The notes under the pieces are model-generated. The model did no database searches, was not told where the DNA came from, and was given only the letters and a program-made list of their open reading frames with translations. The position numbers and the translations under genes were made by a program. From Hippopus hippopus (lineage: Eukaryota > Mollusca > Bivalvia > Cardiida > Cardiidae), in the NCBI GenBank assembly GCA_946811185.2, contig OX328112.1, positions 34,775,823-34,839,822 on the forward strand: a stretch of DNA of 64,000 nucleotides, written 5' to 3'. Shown here in pieces: positions 32,241-43,032 of the stretch; position 1 is the first letter of the stretch; each line of letters begins with the position of its first letter.

Positions 32241-32381
32241 TGTTCTTGGTTATAGTGTAGATCGAGATCACACTGCACAAAACATGGAGTCTGATCTCTG
32301 ATTTACAGTGCTTACTTTTTCTGGCAAATACGCAACAGAAATTGCAGGATTTTTGTCTCTTTGTTTGATAAATTTTATTTA

Positions 32382-32590
32382 GCACTTTACAACCCATTAC
32401 CATAACAATCACGAGTTTTAGCGACCATGACGGTGAACGAAAACATTGTGAGAAAAGAAGAAAATGCTGGTTACCAGCATTTTCTCCTTTTCACACATAG
32501 GTTCCTACCCTTTCAGAGAAAAGCCCCGGAATACAATTGTATTCAATGTGTCGTCTGCAAATGCTTTCAAATGCTCGTTATCACAGTATT
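32382..32590. mobile_element. TTAA-2 MITE copy, worn ends
   Basis: It shows the left-end relic TTTACAACCCATTACC, the hairpin GAAAATGCTGGTTACCAGCATTTTC and the right-half marker GTCGTCTGCAAATGCTTTCA. The right terminus is lost where an AGCCCCC-type MITE follows. Confidence 0.7.
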
Positions 32591-32770
32591 ATGGATCCAT
32601 AGAATCTATTTTGTCTAAAAACCGGCTGAAGTATTGAGTTCGCTGGTCCTTTCATATGCAGAAAATTTACCGAACGCAAAAAGTTTCGACCCATGTCATC
32701 CTGCGTGAACAGCGCAAGCTGACCTGGGTCGAAGCTTTTTGCAGATGTGTTAAGCCCTCCTTTCACTGCA
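32590..32770. repeat. AGCCCCC-type MITE copy
   Basis: ATTATGGATCCATAGAATCT, the hairpin around GACCCATGTCATCCTGCGTG and the end TAAGCCCTCCTTTCACTGCA. Same family as 52151-52402. Confidence 0.65.
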
Positions 32771-32882
32771 TTGCTCTTGTATCTAAAATGATGGTATTAA
32801 TTTTGTTTCAGTAAGAGTAAAAACATTGTGGAAAAGGGGGACAGCTAAAAACGTGTAGTCAAGATTTTTTCGTTCACGTGAA

Positions 32883-33012
32883 TTAACACTTTACCACACA
32901 ATAACGAATTTTAACAACCCTGAAAGAGAAGGCTTTTGAAAACACTGTGGGAAATGGAGAAAATGCTAGTAACCAACATTTTCTCCTTTAGCCACAATGT
33001 TTTCTACCCTAT
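32883..33012. mobile_element. TTAA-2 MITE, left part
   Basis: It starts TTAACACTTTACCACACAAT and runs through the hairpin. The right end is missing; another TTAA-2 copy begins 20 bases on. Confidence 0.7.
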
Positions 33013-33031
33013 TAAATACTGAATTCACCAT

Positions 33032-33259
33032 TTAACCCTTTACCACACAACAAAAATTTAGACTTCTCCAAATTGAATACACTCAAAGACCATAACAGAC
33101 ATGTGGATCAAATGATGAACTTGTCTTTGAAAGGGTAGAAAACATTGTGGGAAAAGGAGAAAATGCTGGTCACCAGCATTTTCTCCTTTTCCCACAATGT
33201 TTTCAAAAACCTTCATCTTCAGGGTCGTTAAAAGTAGGGATTGTGTGGTAAAGGGTTAA
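33032..33259. mobile_element. TTAA-2 MITE, best-preserved copy
   Basis: Ends TTAACCCTTTACCACACAA and TTGTGTGGTAAAGGGTTAA are perfect inverted repeats with TTAA outermost; 228 bp. The central hairpin pairs AACATTGTGGGAAAAGGAGA with its exact reverse complement. TTAA targets and CCC-starting ends suggest mobilisation by a piggyBac-type transposase, none of which is in the window. Confidence 0.9.
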
Positions 33260-33307
33260 GCTACACCTTATTTGTCACCTGCAGATGCTTTCATTTGTAG
33301 TGTAGTC

Positions 33308-33487
33308 TTAAGCCTTAACCGGCTAAATAAGATTAATGAAACTTTCCAGCCGATAGTAAAAACCTGTCAAAAAATAATCGCCTTATCCGACAGTGTAGAT
33401 CGAAGAACGTTCTGTGCAGTCTGATCTTGATCTATCTACACTGTCCGCAAAATGTCAGTGAAACACGATTAGTAGCTTACGGATTAA
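33308..33487. mobile_element. TTAA-1 MITE copy, reverse orientation
   Basis: TTAAGCCTTAACCGGCTAA at the left and GCTTACGGATTAA at the right, with the hairpin CAGTGTAGATCGAAGAACGT in the middle. Confidence 0.8.
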
Positions 33488-33514
33488 GGTGATTCGTGGC
33501 CTCTCCAAATTTTT

Positions 33515-33855
33515 GGCTAAAAAAGTCAGTACGCAAGAATGTACTCACCTATTTTATTTTACAGTTGAGCCCTGGTGACGTAATTGTTAACGTACAGGAC
33601 TTAAAACAAGGGTAGCCGGTTGAATAAAAAGTCAATGTGCAAAAAATGTGTGCACCTACTTTATTGAACGGTGGTTGAACCGGTTACGTACAGAGCTTAA
33701 AACGTACGGGGGGGGGGGGGGAGCCTCTGGTTCGATTCAAAGTCAATGCGCAAAAAAGTGTGCACCTACATATTTAACTGCCTAGCCCGAAAGCTCATTC
33801 TTTAACGGACAGGGCATAAAACCAGGAGGTTGTAGGTTCGAATCCCCAGCTCGGC
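33515..33855 (+). repeat. Three tandem tRNA-like units of about 110 bp
   Basis: Units begin AAAAAGTCAGTACGCAAGAA, AAAAAGTCAATGTGCAAAAA and AAAGTCAATGCGCAAAAAAG. Each goes on to a sequence resembling a SINE head (GTACAGGACTTAAAAC..., ending in GGTTCGATTC or GGTTCGAATCCCC). A G run of about 15 lies at 33708-33722. The third unit leads into SINE-1. Confidence 0.65.
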
Positions 33856-34064
33856 AAATTTCTTTCCGAAAAGTGATGATAGCCATTGCGTGAGGTTTCT
33901 TTCCTCTGTCGCAGCTGATCATTGGTTCGATGATGGTTTTAGAGAAAGCAATCAGTGGCTTGCGAAGAATATTGCCCATAATAATGATGAAAGATACTCC
34001 AAAAAAGCATGGATAGGTGCCCTGACCACTGCAATAGATAACTAAAACAATTTTGAAAATGGCG

Positions 34065-34067
<3 letters not shown>
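33780..34067 (+). mobile_element. SINE-1 copy
   Basis: The tRNA-like head (GAAAGCTCATTC... GGTTCGAATCCCC), the body with AAAAAAGCATGGATAGGTGC, and the end AATGGCGTTACAT match 59278-59545. Confidence 0.75.
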
Positions 34068-34103
<36 letters not shown>

Positions 34104-34112
34104 CATACATAC
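34066..34112. repeat. (ATAC)n microsatellite at the SINE tail
   Basis: ACAT/ATAC tetranucleotide repeats follow directly on the SINE-1 3' end, so they may have grown from its tail. Confidence 0.9.
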
Positions 34113-34255
34113 GACAAACAAACAATGATAGAAAGATAACTATCATTTACATTGATTAACAAATTTACCGTGGTTACAGAGACTGGACGGTAACAAAAAA
34201 CACTAAAATAACATGATTTTTTTAATAGAGAAAAGAAGTATATAAGTTTATGGCC

Positions 34256-34456
34256 TTAACCCTTATCCTGTTAAAAAGTGAAATGAAACTTTCAACTTCA
34301 TAGTAAAGACCCAAAACCTGTTCTTTCAAAGGTATTTTGGGTAAAAGATATCTCATTCTCGGATAGTGTAGATCCAAGATCAGACTGCACGTTCTGATCT
34401 TGATCTACACTGTCCGCAAAAGGTCCTTGAAACGCGCTTTGCAGCCTTAGGGTTAA
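34256..34456. mobile_element. TTAA-1 MITE copy, reverse orientation
   Basis: It runs from TTAACCCTTATCCTGTTAA to GCAGCCTTAGGGTTAA. Its right TTAA (34453-34456) is also the left TTAA of the next element. Confidence 0.85.
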
Positions 34457-34678
34457 TCCTTTACCAGATAAGATTTTTTTTTTTCATCCGTCCAAATGAA
34501 AAGTATTTTGCAGACGACACATTTAATGTGACTGTAATGATAGGATCTGTCTATGAAAGTATAGAAATTATTCAGAAAAGAGGAGAAAATGCTGGCAACC
34601 ATCATTTTCTCCTTCTCCCACAATTGTTCTTCACCGTAATGTTGGTGAAAACTCAGGAGTGTTATGGTAACGGATTAA
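34453..34678. mobile_element. TTAA-2 MITE sharing a TTAA with its neighbour
   Basis: TTAATCCTTTACCAGATAAG to GTTATGGTAACGGATTAA, with the hairpin GGAGAAAATGCTGGCAACCA. It abuts TTAA-1 with no spacer. Confidence 0.8.
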
Positions 34679-34784
34679 GAGTTATGAAACTTATACTCAA
34701 ACTAAACATTTACTTCCTTATATCTTTTACCCATTATCCCACAGACTCAGTTTTCACCTATCATTCACGAGCGTGTGTGTGTTT

Positions 34785-35025
34785 TTATTGGTTTTTAAAG
34801 ACATTTCAACATTATTTCAGTTATATCGCGGCAGCCAGTGTACCCATCCGTTCGTTCCTAAAGCTTATTTCCAATCCAGTGGCTTTTTTGTCAATATAAC
34901 CATCGTCGTAAGAATGGTTAGCGGTGAAAGAGAAATACATGTAAAATCATGTCACAATGATTATCAGCGATCGTTATAAATAAACTGTCCGAGTTGGGGA
35001 GTCGAACCCGCGCCTCCTTGGTTTC
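34785..35025 (-). mobile_element. SINE-1 copy, minus orientation
   Basis: CATTATTTCAGTTATATCGC at the left and GTCGAACCCGCGCCTCC (reverse of a B-box) at the right. The same body appears in reverse at 29414-29726. Confidence 0.7.
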
Positions 35026-35700
35026 AATTTTACAGTAAAATACGAAATACTTATTAATTTAATATCTTTTCTGCATTTATTTCTATTCATGTTTTAAATC
35101 AACGAGCCATTTTTTGTACATTAATAAAAATGAGCAGTCTTTATACAGATTTCTGAAAAAATAATTCAATACTAGATTTTTTCATGAACATTGACGAGTT
35201 CTGATTGGCTGAAAAAAAAATTCATAGCTCCATGAAAAAAAAATTAAGCAGTGCCGGAACTACTTTTGCAGTCAAAATAATGTAAACAAACATGTATACG
35301 AGATTCCATAATGTTTTTCTGTCTGATTTTATATCCAGTCCGTATTTCAAATTGCTAGCTAAATTTACTTTCTCTGAACATTGAAAAAAATATCCAACAG
35401 TAAATTCAAAGAGAGAGCTTAAACTCATTGTCACTTTGTTGGGTCCTAACAAACTTATTTTTTATTTTCAACTTACTTACAGCGTATTGAACTTCTAGTA
35501 CTAAATCTACTAAATCTGTCAATGTTCAATACTATAATGACGTCATGAATTAACGTCATTATTACGTCATGAACGAGCAGATTTGCCGCGCTATGAATTA
35601 TCAATGAAATGGGCTTTAAATAAATACGCAATGTTGGATTTACAAAAAAAAAGCAGTTAGAGTAAAATTTAAGTGCATATTTGTTGTCTGTGATATTGAA
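35026..35700. other. Non-coding interval
   Basis: A+T-rich, with a short palindromic pair TGACGTCATGAATTAACGTC near 35538. No gene is seen; the minus-strand frame at 35222-35452 has no domain I recognise. Confidence 0.35.
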
Positions 35701-35704
35701 TTAT

Positions 35705-35857
35705 AAGGAATGAAGAGATTTTTTTTTTTTTTCATGGAGGTATGAATAAAAAACCTAATCAAACTTTTGTATGAAACCGCTTCGCGGTTTCATACAGTGT
35801 GATTAGGTTTTTTTTTTTAATACCTCCATAAAACAAAAAAAGTTCTTTTCATTCCTT
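35705..35857. repeat. Long near-perfect hairpin
   Basis: Arms of about 70 bases (AAGGAATGAAGAGATTTTTT... with AACCTAATCA) surround the centre GAAACCGCTTCGCGGTTTC. A few mismatches lie in the T-rich parts. Confidence 0.85.
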
Positions 35858-35894
35858 AAATAAACAAACCTGTGAAACCACATTTGCGTCTGTA

Positions 35895-35985
35895 TTGACC
35901 AACCATTCTCAAGAACATTCCTAGTCAAATTTCTAAATTTGAAAGTAACACAACTTCTCATTGGCTAAACCAAAAAATTAGACTC
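35895..35985. repeat. GTATTCAC-type MITE, left half
   Basis: TATTGACCAACCATTCTCAAG to TTGGCTAAACCAAAAAATTAG. The right half is replaced by a mariner fragment. Confidence 0.6.
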
Positions 35986-36294
35986 CAGCGCCGCAGAAAA
36001 GTTAGGAAAGTTGTGTTGTTCCACTGGGACATTACCACTGTTCACAAGTCCGTCATTGTCATGGCTGCCATTAAAGATTCTGGCTTTGAAATGACTGAGA
36101 ATCCGCCTTATTTGCCTGATTTCGCTCCAACAGCCTTCCCCTGTACCTACTTTTGGTCAGATCATGACGCCATACCTGCAGTGGAGGACTTTCTGAACAG
36201 TCAAAAAAAGGGACTTTTCAAAAAGTGGGATTGAGGCTCCTAAATATCGCTTTCCACGTGTATAGATACTGAAGGGGATTATGTTGAAAAATAA
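35983..36294 (+). pseudogene. Mariner transposase C-terminal fragment
   Basis: The frame reads RRKVRKVVLFHWDITTVHKS, matching the second catalytic block of mariner (usually HQDNAPxH), with the aspartate kept in HWDI. PPYLPDFAPTAFP follows for the third block, with deletions, and then HDAIPAVEDFLNSQ. After stops at 36232-36234 and 36241-36243 the same frame gives the C-terminus TEGDYVEK, ending 36292-36294. It has no N-terminus and no inverted repeats, so it is a dead 5'-truncated copy. It is a different lineage from the three Tc1/mariner relics near the TLR genes. Confidence 0.8.
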
Positions 36295-36554
36295 TGCAAT
36301 ATGACTATAAAAAGTCAAACCCTTACGTATAAGACAACTTATCGATCATCCCTCCGTCTTCTTTTCATCGCTATGTCTTTTATTACAACTACTTTCTAAT
36401 TTTAAATGGCGACTAAAATAGCTTATTTAGCCAAACCAAAATCATCCGGTCCTAGACACAGAACATGCGGCCTGATCTTTTATCTACACCTTCCGATACT
36501 TTATGATAAACTATACATAATCAAAAATATTAAAACATGGTCAGCATTTAGTCC

Positions 36555-36748
36555 AGGGCCCGTATTCACCAACCATTCATAAAAACATTCATAGTCTAAC
36601 TCTGGAGTTAGAAAGGTTCACACATTCGGACCTGCTGAACCATTTGGTTCAGCTAGTCAGAACTTGTATTACTTTCAAATTCAGGAAACTATTGATAATA
36701 AGATCAAGAAAGCTTTTAAGAATGGTTTGTTAATACGGACCGAGGTCT
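36555..36748. repeat. GTATTCAC-type MITE, complete copy
   Basis: GGGCCCGTATTCACCAACCA at the left, GTTAATACGGACCGAGG at the right, and the central palindrome around GCTGAACCATTTGGTTCAGC. Confidence 0.7.
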
Positions 36749-37425
36749 TAATCCCATACAACACATTTGGGATATTTTGGGCAGCAAGAGAAAACACAGG
36801 GATTCTTATCGATAGATCATGTAGGAAACTGAAGCAGTGTTGCACGAAGGGTGGCAACAGCTGATCCTAGAGTGGTCTCGACGTCTTGAATGGGTATAAG
36901 AAGGACACTGCAATATGGCATCCAAGTGTAGGGCGGCAGTAACCAGTAACTTGAAATTGAAGCACAGGGACTTGACCGACACAAATAGACTGTTTGTGTC
37001 TGTCAAGTATCTATAGCTATCACTTCTAACGTATCGGTAGTTTTTCCCCCCGTTTTTGACCATTGTTAAAACGTTTTCGAATTAAGTGGATTTGAAGGGT
37101 AACTTGAGCGCAAGATTCTTACATACCATGAGGTCAATTGGTACCGCAGAACAACTCATTTTCTTGTCGCAAGACTGCTTTTAAGATGTATGCATTGTAC
37201 AATTTCCGGTTCTCATTCGGTTATGTTCTAATTGCTCGGAAAAAAAAAAACATGATACTTGTAGAAAACACAGGAATAGCAACCTTTTCTGCCTAGAAAA
37301 TTAAAATGTGGTGGAAATTAACCTAATGACCATACTAAAGTTAGAATTTAATGAGGTGGCAGCGTTAAAATCTGTAAAAATATCGACGCCAAAATTTGTT
37401 TTTGCGCAGAAATGGGTTTATACTG

Positions 37426-37620
37426 TTAATCATTTAGCGGCTAAGCGCGACTCAACGACCTTTTGCGGGCTATGTGGACCAAGATCAGACTGCTCAGAAC
37501 GTGCAGTATGTTGTTGGATCTACACTGTCCCCCAAAAAGATACATTTAAAATAGCAAAATTCTGGTTTTTACTAGTGGCTTGAAAGTTTAATTTCACTTA
37601 TCTAGGGGGTTAAGGGTTAA
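37426..37620. mobile_element. TTAA-1 MITE copy
   Basis: TTAATCATTTAGCGGCTAAG at the left and a worn right end GGGTTAAGGGTTAA. The central hairpin is CCAAGATCAGACTGCTCAGA. It shares TTAA 37617-37620 with the next element. Confidence 0.8.
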
Positions 37621-37745
37621 CTCTTTACCAAGAGACCCTGATGCCCTGGTGGAGACGGTTTTTGAAAAGAAAAATGTGGAAAAGGGAGATAAAAACGGAA
37701 ACTACAACGTTTTCCACCCATTTAAAAACGCATTTATCGTTGAAG
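37617..37745. mobile_element. TTAA-2 MITE, left part
   Basis: TTAACTCTTTACCAAGAGAC, then GTGGAAAAGGGAGATAAAAA and TTTTCCACCC for the hairpin. The right side is not recognisable. Confidence 0.6.
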
Positions 37746-37799
37746 CCTCATGTCCCCTTCTCTTCTTTTTCTTCTTCCCCCCCACCCCAATTTCCTAGA

Positions 37800-38520
37800 G
37801 AGGGTACAAATTATCGAGATTCAGTGAAAAAAAGGTAATCGAAGAAAGCGGTAATAGCAAATTGATGTCACATCTTTTCTCTAAGGGGGTAATATAGAAG
37901 TAGCCCACGCTAAATTAAGAAGAAGAGACGGAGAGATGAGCGTGCATTGAAGGAAGAAAACAAAGCGTGGTTATCAAAGACTGAGTTAAGAGGCAGCATT
38001 GTCCCAAACAATAAAAATACGTCGTGATAAATGTACACTGTGTGCATTAATTTATTCTAAGATAACAATGCAGTATGCAAGTTACCTGACACCACATTAC
38101 TATAATTTGAAATACATACCTGTACAAGGGTAGGGGTCCATTATTATTCAATTAATCAAAGCTTCAGTAAAGTAATCAACATTCTGGCATCTTTTCTGAA
38201 ACTACTGCCTACCTATTTAACGGCTTACTATGATTTCTAAGCCTAATTTCTCATCAAAGAGGGCACAGGGCTTTAAAAGCACATTTTTATATGCTGTCAA
38301 GAAATATTTACAAAATGAACTGATCGCAATGTTTAATTGTCTGGTAAAGGGTTAAAAACGTTATTCATTTTATTGTGTACGTCTAAGAAACCTATTTTGG
38401 TACAGAAAACTCAATACAAGAAGAAAAAAACCCGGGAAATTTAGACAAGGTTTCTGTTTCAGCCTGTTCTTACACAGAAATCTATTAAGATGAGTTTACT
38501 CACTAAGTATGTACATGAAC
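37800..38520. other. Non-coding interval
   Basis: I see no gene, SINE or inverted repeat here. Composition is A+T-rich and even. Confidence 0.35.
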
Positions 38521-38521
38521 A

Positions 38522-38710
38522 ATACGCCTTAACCTTTTGCAAAACAAATCCGTGTTTTAACAACCCTGACAACATTTTGGGAAAGGAGACCATGCTGGTG
38601 GTAACTAGTGATATCTTCTTTTCCCATAACGTTTGCTACCCTTCTGAAAGCAAATACAACCAATTAAGCTTCGTCTAATTTGTCGTATGCAAATGCTTTC
38701 AATATTGGCA
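38522..38710. mobile_element. TTAA-2 MITE copy, diverged
   Basis: CCTTAACCTTTTGCAAAACA, ACATTTTGGGAAAGGAGACC with TCTTCTTTTCCCATAACGTT, and the right-half marker GTCGTATGCAAATGCTTTCA. Confidence 0.6.
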
Positions 38711-38990
38711 AGTATCATTCAAGTTTTAAGGAGGAATAGGGCAATACTGGTCGAAGTTTCATAGTTCTAAGATAAAAAGTTACTTATTCCGAAAAGTCCA
38801 CTTCTAAAAGGACTGCTTCACTGACAAACTCAGACAGTGTGGAGAAGTTCGTGGGTAAATACATACTTATTTAAATATACATTTCTTAAATACTATTTTT
38901 TACATGTGTATGTAAATTTAAAACATGTGCATTTTTACATCGATTGCAAAACGAGTTCTGTTAACTTATATGAATTACTCTCGATATTGC

Positions 38991-40202
38991 TATAGGTAGT
39001 TTGAGGTTCATAGGGACCCCCTGAATTTTGAAATATCTTGAAAAATGCCCTATCAATTTTTATGAAACTTTTCATAGTCTTTGAAAATGACTTTACCAAC
39101 TCTCACAGCGAAAATTAGAATTTTTCTTCCACAAGAAAGAGCATTTTGCCCATTCCAGTAATGTTAAATTTTTGTTCTGAAGCTTAACTTTCTCCGACGG
39201 TTTCGCACGTTGACCAGAACAACAAACATAACTGGACAAGTGCGTGACTTCAGTACCTCACTTTATTTAAATATGAGGCCCTGAAACTATTTTTTGCAGA
39301 AATGGTAAAGTTCTTTACCTTACCTAGCTTCCATATTCCTTTCGTCACTTTCATGCAAATCTTCGAAGTCTCAAATGATTTGTCTATTGTTCTCTTATAT
39401 GGTGTCTGTTCTCCAAACTTTAGTCTCAGTTTTGTTTTCGGCATGGCTTCCTGTTCTTATACCACTTCTGATGAGATATGTGTTTAAGAAACCACCTGAC
39501 ACTTAGACTCAAAGGTCTTTCATGGTTTGTTTTGAAAAGTTTTTCGCTATCATGTTTTCACTTTGCCCAAAATTAGCTCAACTGTATTTTGGTCACAATC
39601 ATAGGATGGTAATCTTAAAGACGCTGTGTCCCCTTGACCGTAAAAATTCATCTACAACAATACTTTGGAGCTTGTTTATGGAACTTATACAATATATCAT
39701 TCACCCATCTTCATTTTATTATTGTATGCCATACCACATGATGTGAGCCAACGTTTCACTGGGTTTCAGGAAAACATCTATGGTTGGGCGTAGAATAGAA
39801 AACAAAGTGTAAACAAGTGCGTGCAAGTCTCCAATATTGAGTTATTTAAATAAAACCCAAATAAAAACGAGATAAGGACCTCAAAAGTTGTAGTTTTCGC
39901 TGTTCAAACAATAGACGACCACAGTTACAGTACTTGCATGAGAATTGTTTTCATAAACAGGTAAACCCTTTACTCGAAATAGCCTTCTACCCTCCCACCG
40001 TCTTTAAGCTGTTTTGTTCATACATTTTAATATTGCACTGATGCAAAAAATTCAAACTAAGCTATTAAAAATTCTGAAAATTTCGCTCGGAGTTGGTATA
40101 GGTAATATCATTTACTATGCAAATTTTCAGTACAATAGCTAAAACATTTTTTAAGATATTTCAAAATTCAGGGGGGTCCCTATGAACCTCAAACTACCTA
40201 TA
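38991..40202. mobile_element. DNA transposon-like element with TATAGGTAGTTTGAGG ends
   Basis: The left end TATAGGTAGTTTGAGGTTCA... and the right end are inverted copies over about 50 bases, including GGGACCCCCTGAATTTTGAA. It is 1212 bp. The open frames inside (for example 39250-39444, minus) carry no transposase motif I recognise. It looks non-autonomous. Confidence 0.75.
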
Positions 40203-40520
40203 CCTGGATACCTTGCGCCGTGATGTGCATAGTTTAAACGGTTGACCCTGCTCATTCAAGGATTTGAACTCCGAGCTTTCGATGTGAGAGACGAACCTTC
40301 TACCTCAACACCAATGTCTCCTACTATTTGTTCAAGTAAGTTCACTAGTTTTAGTCTGTGCTCCGTGGTTATACAATTCAGATTCGTAGAGCAAGATCAC
40401 ACTGTACTTATGTACAGGCTGGTCTTGATTTACACTCTCTGCAAAGCATATCTATGGATGCAAATGGTAGGACAAGACACCCGACGTTTAATTTGTAATC
40501 GAGAAACATAGACATTTCTT

Positions 40521-40655
40521 TTAACCCTTTACTTGCTAAATAACTTAAATGAAAGTTAAGCCGATAGTAAAAACCGAAATGTTGCTATTTCAAAGATATT
40601 TTTGATGGAAAAATAGCTCCTTTTCGGGCAGTGTATATCCATGGTCAGATTCATG
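40521..40655. repeat. TTAA-1 MITE, truncated
   Basis: It starts TTAACCCTTTACTTGCTAAA and runs AGCCGATAGTAAAAACCGAA to the left arm of the hairpin, then stops. The right half is missing. Confidence 0.6.
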
Positions 40656-40708
40656 TTTGATGTTTAGCAAGAAACGTAGGCATTTCTTTACCTCAATCTG
40701 TAGCTTCC

Positions 40709-40726
40709 GGGGGGGGGGGGGGGGGT
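40709..40726. repeat. Poly-G run
   Basis: A G run of about 18 bases, like those at 33708-33722 and (as C) 47539-47552. Such runs are prone to sequencing error. Confidence 0.8.
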
Positions 40727-41379
40727 TGCTGGTTCTAATCCCCAGGAAAGCAACCACTGGTAGACTACTGATTGAGAAGCAGAGAGTGTGGAGCAAGATC
40801 GGACTGCATGTTCGTGCAGACTGAACTCGTGCAGCACCTTCTGTAAAGCACATACATGCTCGGGAACGGCAGGACAAGAGTTACGATGTTTGATCTAGAG
40901 ATACAGACATCATGTTTTTTACAAACTTCGACCTTTTTTTTTTTTCACATAATTGTATATTGCATATTTTTTTACGCTGAATACAAAATCAATACAAAAA
41001 AATAAAAAGAAAATGATATGTTAACGTATTCGTTTTATTGTTAATGCCTGTTTCCATCATAACAGTAATCTCCCCAAATTCTAACAATCCTGACTCTTGC
41101 TTGAAAACGATAATAACATTGTCAGAGAGCTTTGGTTTTAAAATTGGTATAAAATCGGACCTTACTATTTGTTTATCTTTATCTAACATTCTTTATCCAA
41201 CATTCAGAAAATATGATTTAATTTACATTTTTGTAGAAAGGGTCATTTTATCGCAATTTTGTAATCACAAAAGGCACAAAAAATTAAGAGATCTGCAAGT
41301 AAAACTGAGTTATCAAAAATACCTCCCACATATTTTTTTGCAAGTTTTTCTGTATACAATCCTTTTAGTATCTTCTATT

Positions 41380-42960
41380 CAAATTTAAAAAAAAAAATGT
41401 GTTTACATGTTCAGATTTAAAAAAAAGAAATAGTAATTTCCATGGGAACTACAACAGTTTTTTACGCAAAAAATCCTCGGTTTACGGAAAGCTGAATACT
41501 CAAAATTATTTTAAAAACACACCAGCATACTCATGTTTTAGTAAACACAATAAAACTGTTGATAAATCAAACTTCTGTGACAGACCACCCATTATCCAAG
41601 ACCACCAATAAGTGAAAACCGGATAAATTTTCAAATTTATTTTGAATGGAGCTCTTAAAATGTTTGAACTGGAATCTATGTTACAATATGCATTATCTAA
41701 CATCACCACTTTGCCCTTTCAGCGCCAAAGGCGAAAAGAGGGGCTTATGAATGGTATAGATTGAGATCAGACTGCACAGAATGTGCAGTCGGATATTGGA
41801 TCTATACCAACCCCTTATTTAGTCAAGTCTGTAGGCTAATAATTCCACCTAATCTACTAATTCGGCGACCTCTTGTCCATGGCTCGTCCGACGATGTTGA
41901 TTTCTCATCGCGAGAATGCGTTTCTGTACACTTTGCATATTCATAAGTGGATGGGGAACTGAATTTGACCTTCATTTCTTCTGCCTCGCTAGTTGTATAC
42001 AACTGGTATTTCTCGTAGTGTGATTTCTTAGAAATGCAGACTTAACCCTTGAAATATGGTCTAACTTAGATTTCTTTGCAAACTTTCCTTTCAAAGCGAA
42101 ACATATTACGATGTGTATTACTTCACGCCGTAAGGTGAAACAGGAAACGTAATATCCGAGTACTACTCAAATGTTTCCTTTGTGGATAGCCAAATATGGT
42201 CCTTTATACTAATAGGCCTTCTTACTGCTCCAGATTTGAACTGAAAAGAATTGAGATTATTCTAAAGGATGGTCACATTCATACGAACGAACCCTAAACG
42301 ACAAAGCCCGAATGAATAAGCCCAGGGATGAAAAAGTTTGTTCCCATGCGCACTAGGTTGCGCAAAGAGAACTACCGAAAACGTCCTTTAAAAATTAGTT
42401 TTTATGCATGACTTTGTCAAATGCTTTGCTAATATCAAATATACATGTAGTATCCGGACCACCAGGAATTACATGTTACCGGTCACTCTCAGCCAGACGG
42501 CAAAATTTTAGACAGGTCCAAATCTAATCCTTTACCAAACAATTCGAAGTTTTAAAGACTTGGAGGAAGAAAGCGTTACAAGCATTTTTCTCCTTTTACC
42601 AAAATCTTTTCTGCCCTTTTATAAACAAGTCCGATCATTTGAGTCACATTTAATTTGTCGTCTGCAAATGCTTTCGATTTGAACCATTCTAAGAATTTCT
42701 CGTCTGGTAAAGCATAAGGACATTTTCAGAGACGACAGAATAAATGAGATTCAAATGACGGATTTCGAATGTTGAAGGACAGAAAGCACGATCATCAGCA
42801 TTATCTCCTTTTCCCAACAATGTCTTCAAAAGCTGTCTTCCCCAAGATCGTCAAAACAAAGCACGGTTATCAGCAATTTTTCCTTTTTCTAACAACTGTT
42901 TCAAAAGCCATCTTCCTTATGGATTTTAAAATACTTGATTGTTTGGGAAAGGGGTAAGAA
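41380..42960. repeat. 5' flank of TLR unit D, duplicate of 22640-24490
   Basis: It runs in parallel with the C flank but lacks the MITE at 22993-23256; here CTAACATCA joins directly to CCACTTTGCCC. It carries the hairpin 41741-41815 and a decayed TTAA-2 copy near 42530-42720, both also present in C. Confidence 0.85.
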
Positions 42961-43032
42961 AGTACATGTATGAGCAAATCAAACTTTTCTTTCAGACATC
43001 AAGAAGACGTAACGACGGCAGTCAGGAAAAGG

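Noticed and set aside
41038..41388. 116-residue plus-strand open frame
   Set aside because: No recognisable domain, A+T-rich, and overlapped by an equally plausible minus frame; likely chance.
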